Below, piece after piece: positions 48,663-59,543 of a stretch of 64,000 nt of DNA. The translations under genes were made by a program, and so were the position numbers. The stretch comes from Salinimonas lutimaris (GTDB lineage Bacteria; Pseudomonadota; Gammaproteobacteria; Enterobacterales; Alteromonadaceae). The notes beneath the pieces are model-generated. The model was not told where the DNA came from and searched no databases. It saw only the letters and a list, made by a program, of their open reading frames with translations. The stretch is taken from contig NZ_CP036536.1 in the NCBI RefSeq assembly GCF_005222225.1, forward strand, positions 3,124,001 through 3,188,000, in the 5' to 3' direction. Every line of letters begins with the position of its first letter. The stretch's first letter is position 1.

Positions 48663-49619
48663 TTAGCAATAACCGAATGACATCAGGCGCTCGTAGCGCT
48701 CTTTCATTAAAGTCTCAGGATCCAGCTCCTGCAATTGGCTAAGCTGCTGTTTGAGCGTCGCTTTCAGGTTAGCAGCCATTCCGTCGTGATCACGGTGTGC
48801 CCCCCCTAGCGGCTCGTCAACGATCGCGTTAATCAGGCCAAGCTCTTTAATCTGTGTGGCACTGACTCCCATGGCTTCAGCTGCCTGCGGCGCTTTTTCA
48901 GCACTCTTCCACAAAATAGAGGCACAGCCTTCTGGTGAAATAACAGAGTACGTAGCGTACTGCAGCATATTCACCCGGTCGCCCACACCAATCGCCAGGG
49001 CGCCGCCCGAACCACCTTCACCAATGACCGTACAGATGATGGGGACACGCAATTCGGCCATTTCCATCAGGTTACGGGCAATGGCTTCACTCTGGCCACG
49101 TTCTTCGGCTCCCACGCCCGGATAGGCTCCCGGTGTATCAATAAGCGTCACGATGGGCAGATTGAAACGTTCTGCCATCTTCATCAGGCGTAACGCCTTG
49201 CGATAGCCTTCCGGCTTTGGCATACCAAAGTTACGCTTGACCTTTTCATGGGTGTCGCGACCTTTTTGATGACCAATCAGCATAATGGGCTGGTCATCCA
49301 GCATCGCCAGGCCACCCAAGATGGCTTTATCATCGGCAAATGCCCGGTCACCGGCCAGCTCATCAAATTCAGTAAAGATGCGACCCACATAGTCCTTGGT
49401 ATAAGGACGATTTGGATGGCGGGCTAGCTGAGAAATCTGCCATGCACCTAAATCAGAAAAGATTTTCTTGGTCAGCTCGACGCTTTTCGCCTGCAGACGA
49501 TTAATCTCTTCTTCGATGCTGACATCAAATTCACCACCCTGATTGACCAACCGCAGCTCTTCGATTTTTGCTTCTAGTTCAGCTATCGGTTGTTCAAATT
49601 CCAAAAACTGTATACTCAT
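48663..49619 (-). CDS. accA: Acetyl-CoA carboxylase carboxyltransferase subunit alpha (AccA)
   Basis: Transfers carboxyl from biotin to acetyl-CoA together with AccD in fatty-acid synthesis. 318 residues, close to the E. coli 319. Conserved [30 protein letters not shown] and [15 protein letters not shown] segments. It lies between dnaE and tilS, the usual order. Confidence 0.98.
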   Translation of the reverse strand: MSIQFLEFEQPIAELEAKIEELRLVNQGGEFDVSIEEEINRLQAKSVELTKKIFSDLGAWQISQLARHPNRPYTKDYVGRIFTEFDELAGDRAFADDKAILGGLAMLDDQPIMLIGHQKGRDTHEKVKRNFGMPKPEGYRKALRLMKMAERFNLPIVTLIDTPGAYPGVGAEERGQSEAIARNLMEMAELRVPIICTVIGEGGSGGALAIGVGDRVNMLQYATYSVISPEGCASILWKSAEKAPQAAEAMGVSATQIKELGLINAIVDEPLGGAHRDHDGMAANLKATLKQQLSQLQELDPETLMKERYERLMSFGYC

Positions 49620-49671
49620 TCTGTGTCCTATTCTTAATGCCTCAACTCCGGCTTAGGCTACCCGACCCAGC

Positions 49672-52600
49672 CTAATGATAACAAAGGGAAACCGCTTGTT
49701 CCCCCAGGCATTGCTTTAACTCGTACAACAACTGATCTTCAGGCGTAATATACCACTGTGCACCGCAGGCCAGCACGGCTTCTGCGTCCTGATGCAGTAC
49801 ATGTAGTTCAACCGGACAGCTGCCGCCACTATAAGGCTGCAATACGGCCTGCAGCGCCGCGACCTTTTCAGGTTGCCACTGCTGCGAATCTATTTTTAAA
49901 GACAACGCCCGGGCGTTACGTTCACGCGCCTGCACAATGTCCATTACATCACGGGCGGTGATTGTATTGCCCCCCGAGAAATCATCAAAGCTGACCTGTC
50001 CCCTGACCAGCAGAATACGATCAGACTCCAGCACACTTTCAAACTGCTCGTACATATCAGGAAAGAACCTGACATCCATACGTGCACTTTTATCATCCAG
50101 GGTCACAATCGCCCAGCGTCGGCCTCGTTTATTAGTCATCACCCGCACCGACAGGACCAGCCCGACAGCGGTAGCCGTCTGTTCTTTACCTGTGGGTCTC
50201 AGATCCACCAGACGGCCATCGGCATAATGACGGATTTCAGCGGCATACTGGTTAATCGGGTGACCGGTTAAGTATAAGCCCAGCGTATCTTTTTCCCCTT
50301 CCAGCCAGACTTTCTCAGGCCATTCAGGAACTTCAGCAAAGGCTTGTTTTACTTCTTCAGGCTCAGTATTTAACAGCCCGAACATATCCGACTGACCAAA
50401 AGATTCTGCCTTGGCATACTGGTCAGCAGCAGCAATTGCTTCAGGCAATGATGCCATCAAGGCGGCGCGGTGCGGTCCCAGATTATCCAGAGCGCCGGCC
50501 AGTACCAGTTTTTCCAGTACCCGCTTGTTAATGCGTTTGAGGTCTACCTTAGCACAAAAATCAAACAAATCAGTAAATTTGCCCTGTTTTTCACGAGCTT
50601 CGATAATCGCTTCAATCGGACCTTCACCCACGCCCTTAATCGCACCAATACCATAAACAATCCGGCCTTTTTCATCGACCGTAAACTTATGGCGACCGGT
50701 GTTCAGATCCGGCGGCATGATTTCCAGCCCCATCCGCTGACATTCATCAACCAGGGTAACAATTTTGTCGGTGTTATCCATATCCGCTGACATTACCGCA
50801 GCCATGAATTCAGCCGGAAAATGGACCTTCAGCCATAAGGTCTGATACGACACCAGCGCATAGGCTGCTGAGTGAGATTTGTTAAATCCGTAGCCGGCAA
50901 ACTTTTCTACCAGGTCGAAGATTTTCATCGCCAAATCCGGGTCGATGTTGTTCTCTTTGGAACCGTCCTGGAAAACAGCTCGCTGTTTAGCCATCTCCTC
51001 GGGCTTTTTCTTACCCATGGCACGACGCAGCAAGTCAGCGCCACCGAGCGAATAGCCCGCCATTTCCTGGGCAATCTGCATAACCTGTTCCTGATATAGG
51101 ATAATGCCGTAGGTGGGCTCCAGTATGGGCTCCAGGCATTCATGCTGATACTCAGCATCAGGAAATGAGATTTCTTCCCGGCCGTGCTTACGGTCAATAA
51201 AGTTATCAACCATGCCTGACTGCAACGGACCCGGACGAAACAGCGCCACCAGTGCGATAATATCTTCAAAACAGTCCGGGCGCAGGCGCTTGATCAGCTC
51301 CTTCATACCCCGGGATTCAAGCTGGAATACCGCGGTGGTTTCAGCATTTTGCAAAGAGCGGAAGCTTTTGGGGTCTTCGAGCGGAATCGCCGTAATATCG
51401 ATTTTCTTGCCGCGGGTTTCGGCGATCATGTCGATCGCCCACTGAATAATGGTCAGTGTACGCAGCCCTAGGAAATCAAACTTCACCAGACCGGCGGTTT
51501 CCACATCATTTTTATCAAACTGGGTAACCGGGAATTTACCTTCATCGTCACAATACAAAGGCGCAAAATCGGTAATCGTGGTGGGGGCTATAACCACCCC
51601 CCCAGCGTGTTTACCGGCGTTACGGGTTACCCCTTCCAGTATCCGCGCCATATCGATAAGATCTTTGACTTCTTCGTCATCCCGGTAAAGCTCCGGCAGC
51701 CGGGGCTCAGCATCGAAGGCTTTATCCAGAGTCATACCCGGATCCGGCGGAATCAATTTAGATATTCGATCCACAAACCCGTACGGATGACCCAGTACCC
51801 GGCCAACATCACGCACCACGGCTTTGGCCGCCATCGTACCAAAGGTAATGATCTGGGATACCGCCTGACGACCATACAGCTCTGCCACGTGGTCGATAAC
51901 CTCATCACGGCGATCCATACAAAAGTCGACGTCGAAATCGGGCATCGATACCCGCTCAGGATTCAGAAATCGCTCGAACAGCAGATCAAATTCCAATGGG
52001 TCAAGATCGGTAATTTTCAGCGCATAAGCCACCAGCGAGCCGGCACCAGAGCCCCGCCCCGGTCCGACCGGAATCTCGTTATCCTTACTCCACTGAATAA
52101 ATTCCATTACGATCAGGAAGTAACCGGGGAATCCCATCTGGTTGATAACCCCAAGTTCCCGCTCCAGCCGGGCGTCGTAATCCGGACGCTTCTCAGCGCG
52201 CACCGCCTCATCCGGAAATAAAAATTCCAGTCGCTCTTCCAGGCCTTCCTGTGAGCGCTTGACCAGAAAGTCTTCGGTCGTCATACCGCCGGTCGGAAAC
52301 TGTGGCAGGAAGTATTCGCCCAAACGCACGGTTACATTACAGCGTTTGGCAATCTCTACGGTGTTTTCAATGGCCTCAGGGATATCACTGAACAGCTCAA
52401 CCATTTCTTCGGCTGAACGCAGATACTGCTGCTCACTATATTTTTTAGGCCGGCGCACATCATCAAGGGTGTAGCCGTCATGAATAGAAACCCGGATCTC
52501 ATGAGCATCAAAACCTTCCTGATCAACAAAGACCACTTCGTTGGTCGCGACCAGCGGTAAGTCGTGCTGGTCGGCAAGCTCCACCGCCATATGCAGATAG

Positions 52601-53136
52601 TCTTCTTCACCAGCCCGGCCAGTGCGCACCAGCTCCAGATAAAACCGGTCAGCAAAGTGGGTCTGGTAAAAGGCCAGAGTTTCATCCAGCAGCTGTTGAT
52701 TGTTTTTTGCCAGGGCTACGCCCAGATCGCCCTGCCGGCCGCCCGACATAACAATAATGCCGGCGGCATGTTCTACCAGCCAGCTTTGCTCTATGGCCGC
52801 CCGGTGCGCCACATGGCCACGCAGATAGGCTTTGGAAATCAGTTCGGTGATGTTTTTATAGCCTTCATTATTCATCGCCAGTAATGTCAGGCGAAACGGC
52901 TCTTCTTTAAAAACATCATTGGTTACCCAGAAATCGGTACCGATGATCGGTTTGATCCCACGGTTGTGGCATTCTGAATAAAACTTTACCAGACCACACA
53001 TATTCATCTGGTCGGTTAGCGCCACGGCGGGCATATTCAGTTCGCTGACTTTCCCCAGAATTGGCTTGACCTTGTTCAGGCCATCCATCATGGAAAAGTC
53101 ACTGTGAACGCGAAGATGAATAAATGGCGATGTCAT
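49672..53136 (-). CDS. dnaE: DNA polymerase III alpha subunit DnaE
   Basis: Replicative polymerase catalytic subunit. About 1154 residues from the ATG at 53136; a GTG nine bases upstream is an alternative. N-terminal PHP domain ([15 protein letters not shown]), polymerase core with catalytic Asp residues in [14 protein letters not shown] and a third in the later FDFLGLRTL region, then helix-hairpin-helix and OB-fold domains ([20 protein letters not shown]). Twenty bases after rnhB. Confidence 0.98.
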   Translation of the reverse strand: MTSPFIHLRVHSDFSMMDGLNKVKPILGKVSELNMPAVALTDQMNMCGLVKFYSECHNRGIKPIIGTDFWVTNDVFKEEPFRLTLLAMNNEGYKNITELISKAYLRGHVAHRAAIEQSWLVEHAAGIIVMSGGRQGDLGVALAKNNQQLLDETLAFYQTHFADRFYLELVRTGRAGEEDYLHMAVELADQHDLPLVATNEVVFVDQEGFDAHEIRVSIHDGYTLDDVRRPKKYSEQQYLRSAEEMVELFSDIPEAIENTVEIAKRCNVTVRLGEYFLPQFPTGGMTTEDFLVKRSQEGLEERLEFLFPDEAVRAEKRPDYDARLERELGVINQMGFPGYFLIVMEFIQWSKDNEIPVGPGRGSGAGSLVAYALKITDLDPLEFDLLFERFLNPERVSMPDFDVDFCMDRRDEVIDHVAELYGRQAVSQIITFGTMAAKAVVRDVGRVLGHPYGFVDRISKLIPPDPGMTLDKAFDAEPRLPELYRDDEEVKDLIDMARILEGVTRNAGKHAGGVVIAPTTITDFAPLYCDDEGKFPVTQFDKNDVETAGLVKFDFLGLRTLTIIQWAIDMIAETRGKKIDITAIPLEDPKSFRSLQNAETTAVFQLESRGMKELIKRLRPDCFEDIIALVALFRPGPLQSGMVDNFIDRKHGREEISFPDAEYQHECLEPILEPTYGIILYQEQVMQIAQEMAGYSLGGADLLRRAMGKKKPEEMAKQRAVFQDGSKENNIDPDLAMKIFDLVEKFAGYGFNKSHSAAYALVSYQTLWLKVHFPAEFMAAVMSADMDNTDKIVTLVDECQRMGLEIMPPDLNTGRHKFTVDEKGRIVYGIGAIKGVGEGPIEAIIEAREKQGKFTDLFDFCAKVDLKRINKRVLEKLVLAGALDNLGPHRAALMASLPEAIAAADQYAKAESFGQSDMFGLLNTEPEEVKQAFAEVPEWPEKVWLEGEKDTLGLYLTGHPINQYAAEIRHYADGRLVDLRPTGKEQTATAVGLVLSVRVMTNKRGRRWAIVTLDDKSARMDVRFFPDMYEQFESVLESDRILLVRGQVSFDDFSGGNTITARDVMDIVQARERNARALSLKIDSQQWQPEKVAALQAVLQPYSGGSCPVELHVLHQDAEAVLACGAQWYITPEDQLLYELKQCLGEQAVSLCYH

Positions 53137-53156
53137 AGCACCCACTACGTTGTTAA

Positions 53157-53735
53157 TTATTTAATGTCGGTATTCAGTAAAGCCTGGACCGGCTTAAAAC
53201 TTTTTCGGTAGCACGGCAGCACGCCGTGCTCAGCCAGCGCTGCAAAATGCGCTTTGGTCGGGTAACCTTTATGGCCGGCAAACCCATACTGAGGGAATTC
53301 TTTATCCAGCGCAATCATATCATTGTCGCGCTCAACTTTAGCCAGAATCGAGGCAGCTGAGATCTGTGCATGCAGGCTATCGCCTTTGACTATCGCTTCT
53401 GCGGCATAGGGCCAGTCTGGTAACCGGTTGCCGTCCACATAGACAAAATCGGGCTGTACAGATAAGCCTTCTACCGCGCGCTTCATTGCCAGCATGGTGG
53501 CATGCAGAATATTAAGCTGATCAATCTCTTCCGGGGTGGCCCGGCCGATAGACCAGCTGAGCGCCTGAGCTTTGATTTGAGCGACAAAGGCTTCGCGTTT
53601 TTTGGCACTGAGCTTCTTAGAATCGGTCAGTCCTTCAATCGGTTTGGTCGGGTCAAGAATGACAGCAGCAGTCACGACATCACCTACCAGTGGTCCGCGC
53701 CCTACTTCATCGACGCCGGCGATGAGTTTATGCAT
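53157..53735 (-). CDS. rnhB: Ribonuclease HII (RnhB)
   Basis: Removes RNA and single ribonucleotides from DNA. 192 residues. Catalytic Asp9-Glu10 in [11 protein letters not shown] and a further Asp in VYVDGNRLP. It overlaps lpxB by 8 bases; the lpxB-rnhB-dnaE order is the conserved one. Confidence 0.97.
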   Translation of the reverse strand: MHKLIAGVDEVGRGPLVGDVVTAAVILDPTKPIEGLTDSKKLSAKKREAFVAQIKAQALSWSIGRATPEEIDQLNILHATMLAMKRAVEGLSVQPDFVYVDGNRLPDWPYAAEAIVKGDSLHAQISAASILAKVERDNDMIALDKEFPQYGFAGHKGYPTKAHFAALAEHGVLPCYRKSFKPVQALLNTDIK

Positions 53736-54882
53736 TAATTAAATCCAGTACTGCTCTGGCTGATTGTTGGTCGGCATCCTGACGTAAAGTCTCATGCAAT
53801 TCGCAGAATGTATCGATAAGTGCTGAGTTGTCCTGCTCAAGAAACGACAGTAAATGCTCACTTAAGGTGACCGGATTTACTTCGTCCTGTAACAATTCAG
53901 GAATAATCTGCCGACGGGCCAGCAAATTGGGTAGTGTAAAAAACGGCGCTTTGTACAAACGCTGCATTATCCGGTAAGTCATCGCGGATATTTTATAAGC
54001 TGCCACCATCGGGCGCTTACACAGCATCGCTTCGAGCGTTGCTGTACCTGAAGCCAGCAAGATCGCATCTGAGGCAATCATGGCCTGGCGGGCGTTGCCC
54101 TGAGTCAGGATAATTTGTTTGTTGTTGAGCAGATCTTCGGCGTACTCGCGCAGATACTGCTCAATATAGTCATAGCGATAACTGTTGGCCGCGGGAATAA
54201 CGAAACGACAGGCTGGCTTGCTGCTTAAAATATGCCGAATGGTATCGACAAAAATAGGCAACAGTACGCTGACTTCGCCATTACGTGAGCCGGGCAATAC
54301 CGCCAGCAAAGTATCCTGGGCATTGATATCCAGGGCCTGACGAGCAGCCCACTGGTCAGGTACCATCGGTATAGCATCAGCCAGAGTATGACCAACAAAC
54401 CGGTAAGCGACGTTGTGTTTGTCGTAAACATCCTGCTCAAACGGGAACAGACCCAGCACACAGTCAGCTGCTTTTTTTATGCCATGAATGCGGTTTTCCC
54501 GCCATGCCCAGACTGTGGGGCTGACATAATGAACGGTTTTGATGCCTTTCTTTCTGAGCGCTTTTTCGACCCGCAGATTAAAATCCGGGGCATCCACACC
54601 AATAAAGATATCTGGCGGGTATTGCTCAAAATGTTTGATCAGGCCGTTTTTCACTTTGAGAATGGCAGGCAGGTGAGACAGCACTTCCACCAAGCCCATT
54701 ACTGACAGGGTTTCCATGTCGTATAAAGAGTGGCAGCCGGCAGCAATCATATTATCGCCCCCAATGCCCTCTATGATGGCATCAGGGTATTGTTTTTTGA
54801 GTTCTGCGATCATACCTGCGGCAAGCACATCACCTGACGGCTCACCGGCAACCACACCGATGCGTAACGGTCCTGCGCTCAT
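53728..54882 (-). CDS. lpxB: Lipid-A-disaccharide synthase LpxB
   Basis: Joins UDP-diacylglucosamine and lipid X to form the lipid A disaccharide, at the inner face of the inner membrane. 384 residues, normal length. Family motifs [28 protein letters not shown] and LLPGSR-type [11 protein letters not shown]. It adjoins lpxA with no spacer and overlaps rnhB. Confidence 0.98.
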   Translation of the reverse strand: MSAGPLRIGVVAGEPSGDVLAAGMIAELKKQYPDAIIEGIGGDNMIAAGCHSLYDMETLSVMGLVEVLSHLPAILKVKNGLIKHFEQYPPDIFIGVDAPDFNLRVEKALRKKGIKTVHYVSPTVWAWRENRIHGIKKAADCVLGLFPFEQDVYDKHNVAYRFVGHTLADAIPMVPDQWAARQALDINAQDTLLAVLPGSRNGEVSVLLPIFVDTIRHILSSKPACRFVIPAANSYRYDYIEQYLREYAEDLLNNKQIILTQGNARQAMIASDAILLASGTATLEAMLCKRPMVAAYKISAMTYRIMQRLYKAPFFTLPNLLARRQIIPELLQDEVNPVTLSEHLLSFLEQDNSALIDTFCELHETLRQDADQQSARAVLDLINA

Positions 54883-55653
54883 TTAGCGAATAATACCGCG
54901 CTCAGCTGACTTAAGGAACTCAACCATGACCGCAACTTCAGGGTATTGCGCCTGACTGTCCTGCAGTGCTTCAATGGCTTCATCTATCGTGTTATTAGCC
55001 CGATAAATAGCCCGGTACGCACGCTTAATAGCCATGACCGCATCAGAGCTGAATCCACGACGTTTGAGACCTTCAGAGTTAATTCCGGCTGGTACGTTTT
55101 TCTGGCCGTTAACCATCACATACGGCGGCACATCGCGTAGTACAATAGCACCGGCACCGACAAACGCATGATCACCCACTTTGCCAAACTGGTGAATAGC
55201 CGCACCACCACCAAAGATAACATGGCTACCCAGCGTAACATGGCCGGCCAGCGATACATTGTTAGCCAGGACGATGTTATCGCCCAGAATACAATCATGC
55301 GCTACGTGAGCGTTAATCATAAACAGGTTGTTTGAGCCAACAATGGTAATACTGTTGTCCTGCACCGTTCCGCGATGAACAGAACTGCCTTCACGAAATA
55401 CGTTATTGTCGCCTATGATTAGCTCAGTCGGCTCGCCGGCATATTTTTTATCCTGACAATCTTCACCGATTGAACAAAACTGAAAAAAGCGGTTGTTCTT
55501 ACCAATTTTCGACGGGCCACGAATAACAACATGGCTCTCCAGCACGCAGCCATCACCGAGCTCAACATTGTCATCAACCACACAAAATGGGCCAATTTTA
55601 ACGTTTTCGCCGATTTTGGCACTGCTTGAGATTACCGCAGTAGAATGGATCAC
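54883..55653 (-). CDS. lpxA: UDP-N-acetylglucosamine acyltransferase LpxA
   Basis: First step of lipid A synthesis: 3-O-acylation of UDP-GlcNAc from acyl-ACP. 256 residues. Left-handed beta-helix hexapeptide repeats (about 1-185), with the catalytic His119 in MINAHVAHDC (equivalent to E. coli His125), and a C-terminal helical domain. It lies directly between fabZ and lpxB, one base after fabZ. Confidence 0.98.
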   Translation of the reverse strand: MIHSTAVISSSAKIGENVKIGPFCVVDDNVELGDGCVLESHVVIRGPSKIGKNNRFFQFCSIGEDCQDKKYAGEPTELIIGDNNVFREGSSVHRGTVQDNSITIVGSNNLFMINAHVAHDCILGDNIVLANNVSLAGHVTLGSHVIFGGGAAIHQFGKVGDHAFVGAGAIVLRDVPPYVMVNGQKNVPAGINSEGLKRRGFSSDAVMAIKRAYRAIYRANNTIDEAIEALQDSQAQYPEVAVMVEFLKSAERGIIR

Positions 55654-55654
55654 G

Positions 55655-56104
55655 TTAGACTATCTCTCTGATTGCACACATGAATTCTGCACTACAGGCT
55701 TCTTCACCATCAACGCTTGCAGTACCCTTAAACTTCCAGATTCCCCGGCGCTCTTTGACCAGTTTTACATCAAACTCCAGCTTGTCGCCTGGTACAACCG
55801 GACGTTTGAAGCGCGCATTATCAATCCCTGCATACAGATACAGTTTATCGCTTTTACCCATTGTTTTGAAACCCAGAACACCGGCCGCCTGTGCCATTGA
55901 TTCTAAAATCAGTACACCAGGAAAAATCGGACGTCCCGGGAAATGGCCCATGAAGCAAGGCTCATTGATCGTAATATTTTTATACGCTTTAACAGATTCG
56001 CCGATGGTGTAATCTGTGACCCGATCAATTAACAGGAAAGGATAACGATGTGGTAACAGTTCCAGAATTTCCTGGATGTCGATTGAATTGAGTGAGTTGG
56101 CCAA
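55655..56104 (-). CDS. fabZ: 3-hydroxyacyl-ACP dehydratase FabZ
   Basis: Dehydrates hydroxyacyl-ACP in fatty-acid elongation. 149 residues. Catalytic His54 ([13 protein letters not shown]) and Glu68 (LILESMAQ). The start is a TTG at 56104, supported by AGGAGAG seven bases upstream; no ATG occurs before the conserved core. It begins the fabZ-lpxA-lpxB-rnhB-dnaE-accA-tilS run, because lpxD, which normally precedes it, is absent here. Confidence 0.96.
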   Translation of the reverse strand: MANSLNSIDIQEILELLPHRYPFLLIDRVTDYTIGESVKAYKNITINEPCFMGHFPGRPIFPGVLILESMAQAAGVLGFKTMGKSDKLYLYAGIDNARFKRPVVPGDKLEFDVKLVKERRGIWKFKGTASVDGEEACSAEFMCAIREIV

Positions 56105-56433
56105 AAGTCTCTCCTATGCCACAAGCCGCTGATGATTTGCCGGCAAGCGGGAATGCCGTCTTTGTCAGCCTGATGGTGTTAATAGTCGCCCAGGCGTGGC
56201 GTAATCTCAAGCTATTACAGGTACCGGTGCTGTACCATGAGTGTTTTGTTAGCAAAGATTGACGCGATAAACCATATCAGGGCGCATTGTCAGATCAGGC
56301 AGGAAATTTATAAACGGCGGCAACCATACGCGTTTTAACGCAAAAAACAAGTCAGACCAACACAAAAGCTGTGCTCACCTGACCTGCTCTTGCCACAAAT
56401 AGATTGCGGTAATTATTTAAAATGCAGCGATTA
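56105..56433. other. Region between fabZ and skp where lpxD is expected
   Basis: 329 bp with no lpxD or remnant of its beta-helix repeats that I could read in any frame. It holds the skp terminator (56341-56386) and the fabZ ribosome binding site. A 48-codon frame on the plus strand (56116-56262) has no ribosome binding site and I do not call it. A promoter for fabZ should lie here, but no strong -35/-10 pair is evident. Confidence 0.75.
56341..56386 (-). terminator. Terminator downstream of skp
   Basis: On the minus strand CAGGTCAG...CTGACTTG pairs over 8 bp (one G-T wobble) with an inner CACA/TGTG stem, followed by TTTTTT. It separates bamA-skp from fabZ. Confidence 0.75.
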
Positions 56434-56949
56434 TCAGTTCGCTTTTTGCACCTGGCTTAATACCTGTTCTGAGATATCAAACTGCTCTTTTGAATAAGAA
56501 ACAGCATTGCCGCTCAGTACCAGATCGTAGCCTTCTTTTTTCGCAACATTGTCGATTGCCTGCTTGATCAAACCCAGCAGTTTATTGCGCTCTTCATTGC
56601 TACGACGCTGAATGTTCTGTTGCAGTGGCTGGCCTTTTTCCGCCAGTTGCTCACGTACACCCTGAATTTTTTGCTGCAGCTCATTCTTTTCCTTGTCGCT
56701 CATGGTCGCTGCATCACGCTGCAGGCGCTCAGCATAGAACTGACCATCTTTTTGAAGCTGATTCACTTCGTCAATCTGGTCTTTAAATTCCATCTGGATG
56801 TTATTGGAGATTTCAGCGGCTTGTGGCATAGCCTGAAACACGCTCTGTACATCTACAACGCCGATTTTCTGCTCAGCCATAGCTGAGGCACTTACCAGCG
56901 CACTACCCAGCATCGCGGTTGCAACGATATGTTTTGCCAACTGTTTCAA
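56434..56949 (-). CDS. skp: Periplasmic chaperone Skp (OmpH)
   Basis: Holds unfolded outer-membrane proteins for delivery to BamA. 171 residues from a TTG start at 56949, favoured because AGGAG lies six bases before it and a complete signal peptide follows (KQLAKHIVATAMLGSALVSA then SAMA). A GTG at 56985 would be in frame but would put the ribosome binding site inside the gene. The mature part, EQKIGVVDVQSVFQAMPQA, is followed by long helices forming the Skp coiled-coil arms. It follows bamA by about 50 bp. Confidence 0.94.
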   Translation of the reverse strand: MKQLAKHIVATAMLGSALVSASAMAEQKIGVVDVQSVFQAMPQAAEISNNIQMEFKDQIDEVNQLQKDGQFYAERLQRDAATMSDKEKNELQQKIQGVREQLAEKGQPLQQNIQRRSNEERNKLLGLIKQAIDNVAKKEGYDLVLSGNAVSYSKEQFDISEQVLSQVQKAN

Positions 56950-57000
56950 AGGGAACTCCTGTTTGTAATTATTCGTTCGACGCACTCGTCAAAATTAATC

Positions 57001-59481
57001 TTAGAATGTTTGCCCGATATTGAATGTGAAGAACTTCGCATCATCGCCCTCACGATCCTGAATGGTCTTAGAGAAGCTAAATACCATTGGGCCCATCGGT
57101 GAAATCCATTGTACAGATAAACCGGCGGAACTACGATACTGTGTCCAGTCGGAATAGTCCAATAAAGTGTCACTGTTCACTGAGGTAGACTGCTGCAAAT
57201 CTTTATATTTGTCATAGTCAAACTCTGTATCCCAGACGTTACCAATATCAACAAAGAAGCTGGTACGCACTGAGGAATCCATTTCTTCGTCAACAAACGG
57301 GGTCGGAACAATCAGTTCAAGCCCCCCCAGCGCCATGGCGTTACCACCTAAGCTTCGGGTCGATACTGCCACCTGGTCGTTCGATGAATTGCCTGCATAG
57401 ACCTGGCCATCCGGACCGGTCAGACCGGTTGCCGGGATTCTGAATACCCCGCGCGGCCCCACTGTATTGTTCTCAAAACCGCGCAGTGTATCAGCACCAC
57501 CGGCCGTGAAGTTTTCCGTAAACGGCAGAATTTGGTCACTGCCATTACTGGAGCCATAACCATTACCGTAACCTAAGCGCAGACGAGCCAGGACTGACCA
57601 GCGCTGGTCCCGAGACAACGGAAAATAGAATTTAGTATCAAATACCGATTTGAAGTAATTCACATCAGAGTTAGGCGTGGTGATACTGAATGTGGCGCGC
57701 TGCGATGAACCGGCTGTTGGGAACAGTCCACGGTTCAGGGTACTACGGCTCCAGCTGACACTGGCCAGGAAACTATCGTATTTTACCGGCGCTTCCGGAT
57801 CGTCCTGACGGAACTGATTATAAAATTGCTCCGTCTGCTCATAATAACCGGTGTTATACAGCTCAACATTAGAATAGGTCAGACCAAAATTAATCCGGTT
57901 GATTTCATCAATCGGATAACCCACATTAGCCCCGACCGACCAACGCTTAGAGTTATACTGAATAACGTTGAAGTCTGAACCGTCAAATTCACTGTATCCC
58001 AGCTGGCCACCCAGGCTAATGCCATCAATGGTGAAAAACGGGTCGTTATAAGTCAGCTGAGCCGATTTCTGGTATGACACAGTACTCAGATTCAGGCCCA
58101 CCTGTTTTCCGGTCCCCAGGAAGTTATCCTGCTGGATACCAGCCTGCAGACTCAGCTTAGTACGATCACCATAACCAATACCGGCATTAAACGAACCCGA
58201 TGGTTGTTCCTCAACAGCAAAATCAACATCCACCTTGTCTTCTTCACCCGGGATCCGGGTGGTTTCAAACTCTACATTTTTCATGTAGGTCAGACGAGAC
58301 AGTTGAGCTTTGGAAGACTCCAGCAGATTATTGGACAACCATGCGCCTTCCATCTGATTCACTTTCTGACGCAGCACATCATCAGCGGTAACGGTATTGC
58401 CTTTAAAGTTAATCCGGCGTACATAAATACGTTTGCCCGGGTCAACCGATAAAGTCAGCTTCACCGTTTTATCTTCATCGTTAATTTCTGGCACCGTGGT
58501 TACGGTGGGAAACGCATAACCGAAACGACCGAGATATTTAGAAATAAACTCTTCGGTGTAGGTCACTTCTGCCTGGTTATAAAGCTCGCCGGCGGTCAGT
58601 GGTAATACCTTTTCGATATATTCTTCGTTGCCCAGCAGATCCCCTACCAGTTCCACACCGGAAATTGTGTATTGCTCACCTTCAGACACATTCATCGCAA
58701 TATAAATGCCGTCTTTTTCAGGGGTCATTGAAACCTGAGTCGAGTCCACGTTAAAACGCAGGTAACCCCGATCCAGATAATGATTGCGCACCGTTTCCAT
58801 GTCACCCTGCAGTGTTTGCTGCTGGTAACGGGTTTCGGATAAAAAGTCCCACCATGGCGTATCAAACTGCAATTCCAGATCTTTCATCAGTTCATCATCA
58901 GAGAACTTTTTGTTACCCACGATGTTGATTTGCTGGATTTCCGCGGCGTCGCCTTCTTCAAATAGCAGTTTCAGGTCAACCCGGTTACGGGGCAGCGGTG
59001 TGACGATAGCTGACACATCGGCATTGTATTTACCAATGCTGTAGAAGAAGTCCTTCAGACCATTTTCGATGGAGGTTAATACGGTACGGTCAAGCGGTTC
59101 ACCCACCCGAACGCCGTTGCCATCCATACTTTCCTGAAGCTGTTCATCTTTGATGTCATCATTGCCTTCGAAAATAATGTTACTGATGGTAGGCCGCTCT
59201 GCCACTTTTACCACCAGAGTATTTCCGTCACGCAGCATTTCGACGTTTTCAAAGTGCGTGGATGAATAAAGAGACCGGATCGCCTGGGCAATTCGGAAAG
59301 AGTTCATTTCATCGCCAATTTCTACCGGCAGATAGGTCAGTGCTGCACCCAGTGCAACCCGTTGCAGTCCCTCAACCCGAATATCCTGGACGACAAAATT
59401 GTCTTGTTGGCTTGTTGCCGCTTGGGCAAAGCTAGCACTGGAAACTAATGCTCCGGCTGCTACTAACTGTGTAAACTTCAT
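57001..59481 (-). CDS. bamA: Outer-membrane protein assembly factor BamA
   Basis: Core of the BAM complex that inserts beta-barrel proteins. 826 residues. Signal peptide (about 1-21), five POTRA domains (about 25-425), then a 16-strand Omp85 barrel with the VRGF-like lid loop TLRGFENNTVGPRG. The last residue is Phe (FNIGQTF), the typical barrel end signal. It lies between rseP and skp in the conserved order. Confidence 0.98.
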   Translation of the reverse strand: MKFTQLVAAGALVSSASFAQAATSQQDNFVVQDIRVEGLQRVALGAALTYLPVEIGDEMNSFRIAQAIRSLYSSTHFENVEMLRDGNTLVVKVAERPTISNIIFEGNDDIKDEQLQESMDGNGVRVGEPLDRTVLTSIENGLKDFFYSIGKYNADVSAIVTPLPRNRVDLKLLFEEGDAAEIQQINIVGNKKFSDDELMKDLELQFDTPWWDFLSETRYQQQTLQGDMETVRNHYLDRGYLRFNVDSTQVSMTPEKDGIYIAMNVSEGEQYTISGVELVGDLLGNEEYIEKVLPLTAGELYNQAEVTYTEEFISKYLGRFGYAFPTVTTVPEINDEDKTVKLTLSVDPGKRIYVRRINFKGNTVTADDVLRQKVNQMEGAWLSNNLLESSKAQLSRLTYMKNVEFETTRIPGEEDKVDVDFAVEEQPSGSFNAGIGYGDRTKLSLQAGIQQDNFLGTGKQVGLNLSTVSYQKSAQLTYNDPFFTIDGISLGGQLGYSEFDGSDFNVIQYNSKRWSVGANVGYPIDEINRINFGLTYSNVELYNTGYYEQTEQFYNQFRQDDPEAPVKYDSFLASVSWSRSTLNRGLFPTAGSSQRATFSITTPNSDVNYFKSVFDTKFYFPLSRDQRWSVLARLRLGYGNGYGSSNGSDQILPFTENFTAGGADTLRGFENNTVGPRGVFRIPATGLTGPDGQVYAGNSSNDQVAVSTRSLGGNAMALGGLELIVPTPFVDEEMDSSVRTSFFVDIGNVWDTEFDYDKYKDLQQSTSVNSDTLLDYSDWTQYRSSAGLSVQWISPMGPMVFSFSKTIQDREGDDAKFFTFNIGQTF

Positions 59482-59543
59482 CTATTCTTTTTATCCTGCG
59501 CCGCGTTGCTTTGATGTGTTGGATTATTTAGCGCTACACCTCA

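Noticed and set aside
56116..56262. 48-codon frame on the plus strand between fabZ and skp, with a hydrophobic middle.
   Set aside because: No ribosome binding site; it runs against the surrounding operons and looks like a chance frame. Conservation in relatives would reopen the question.
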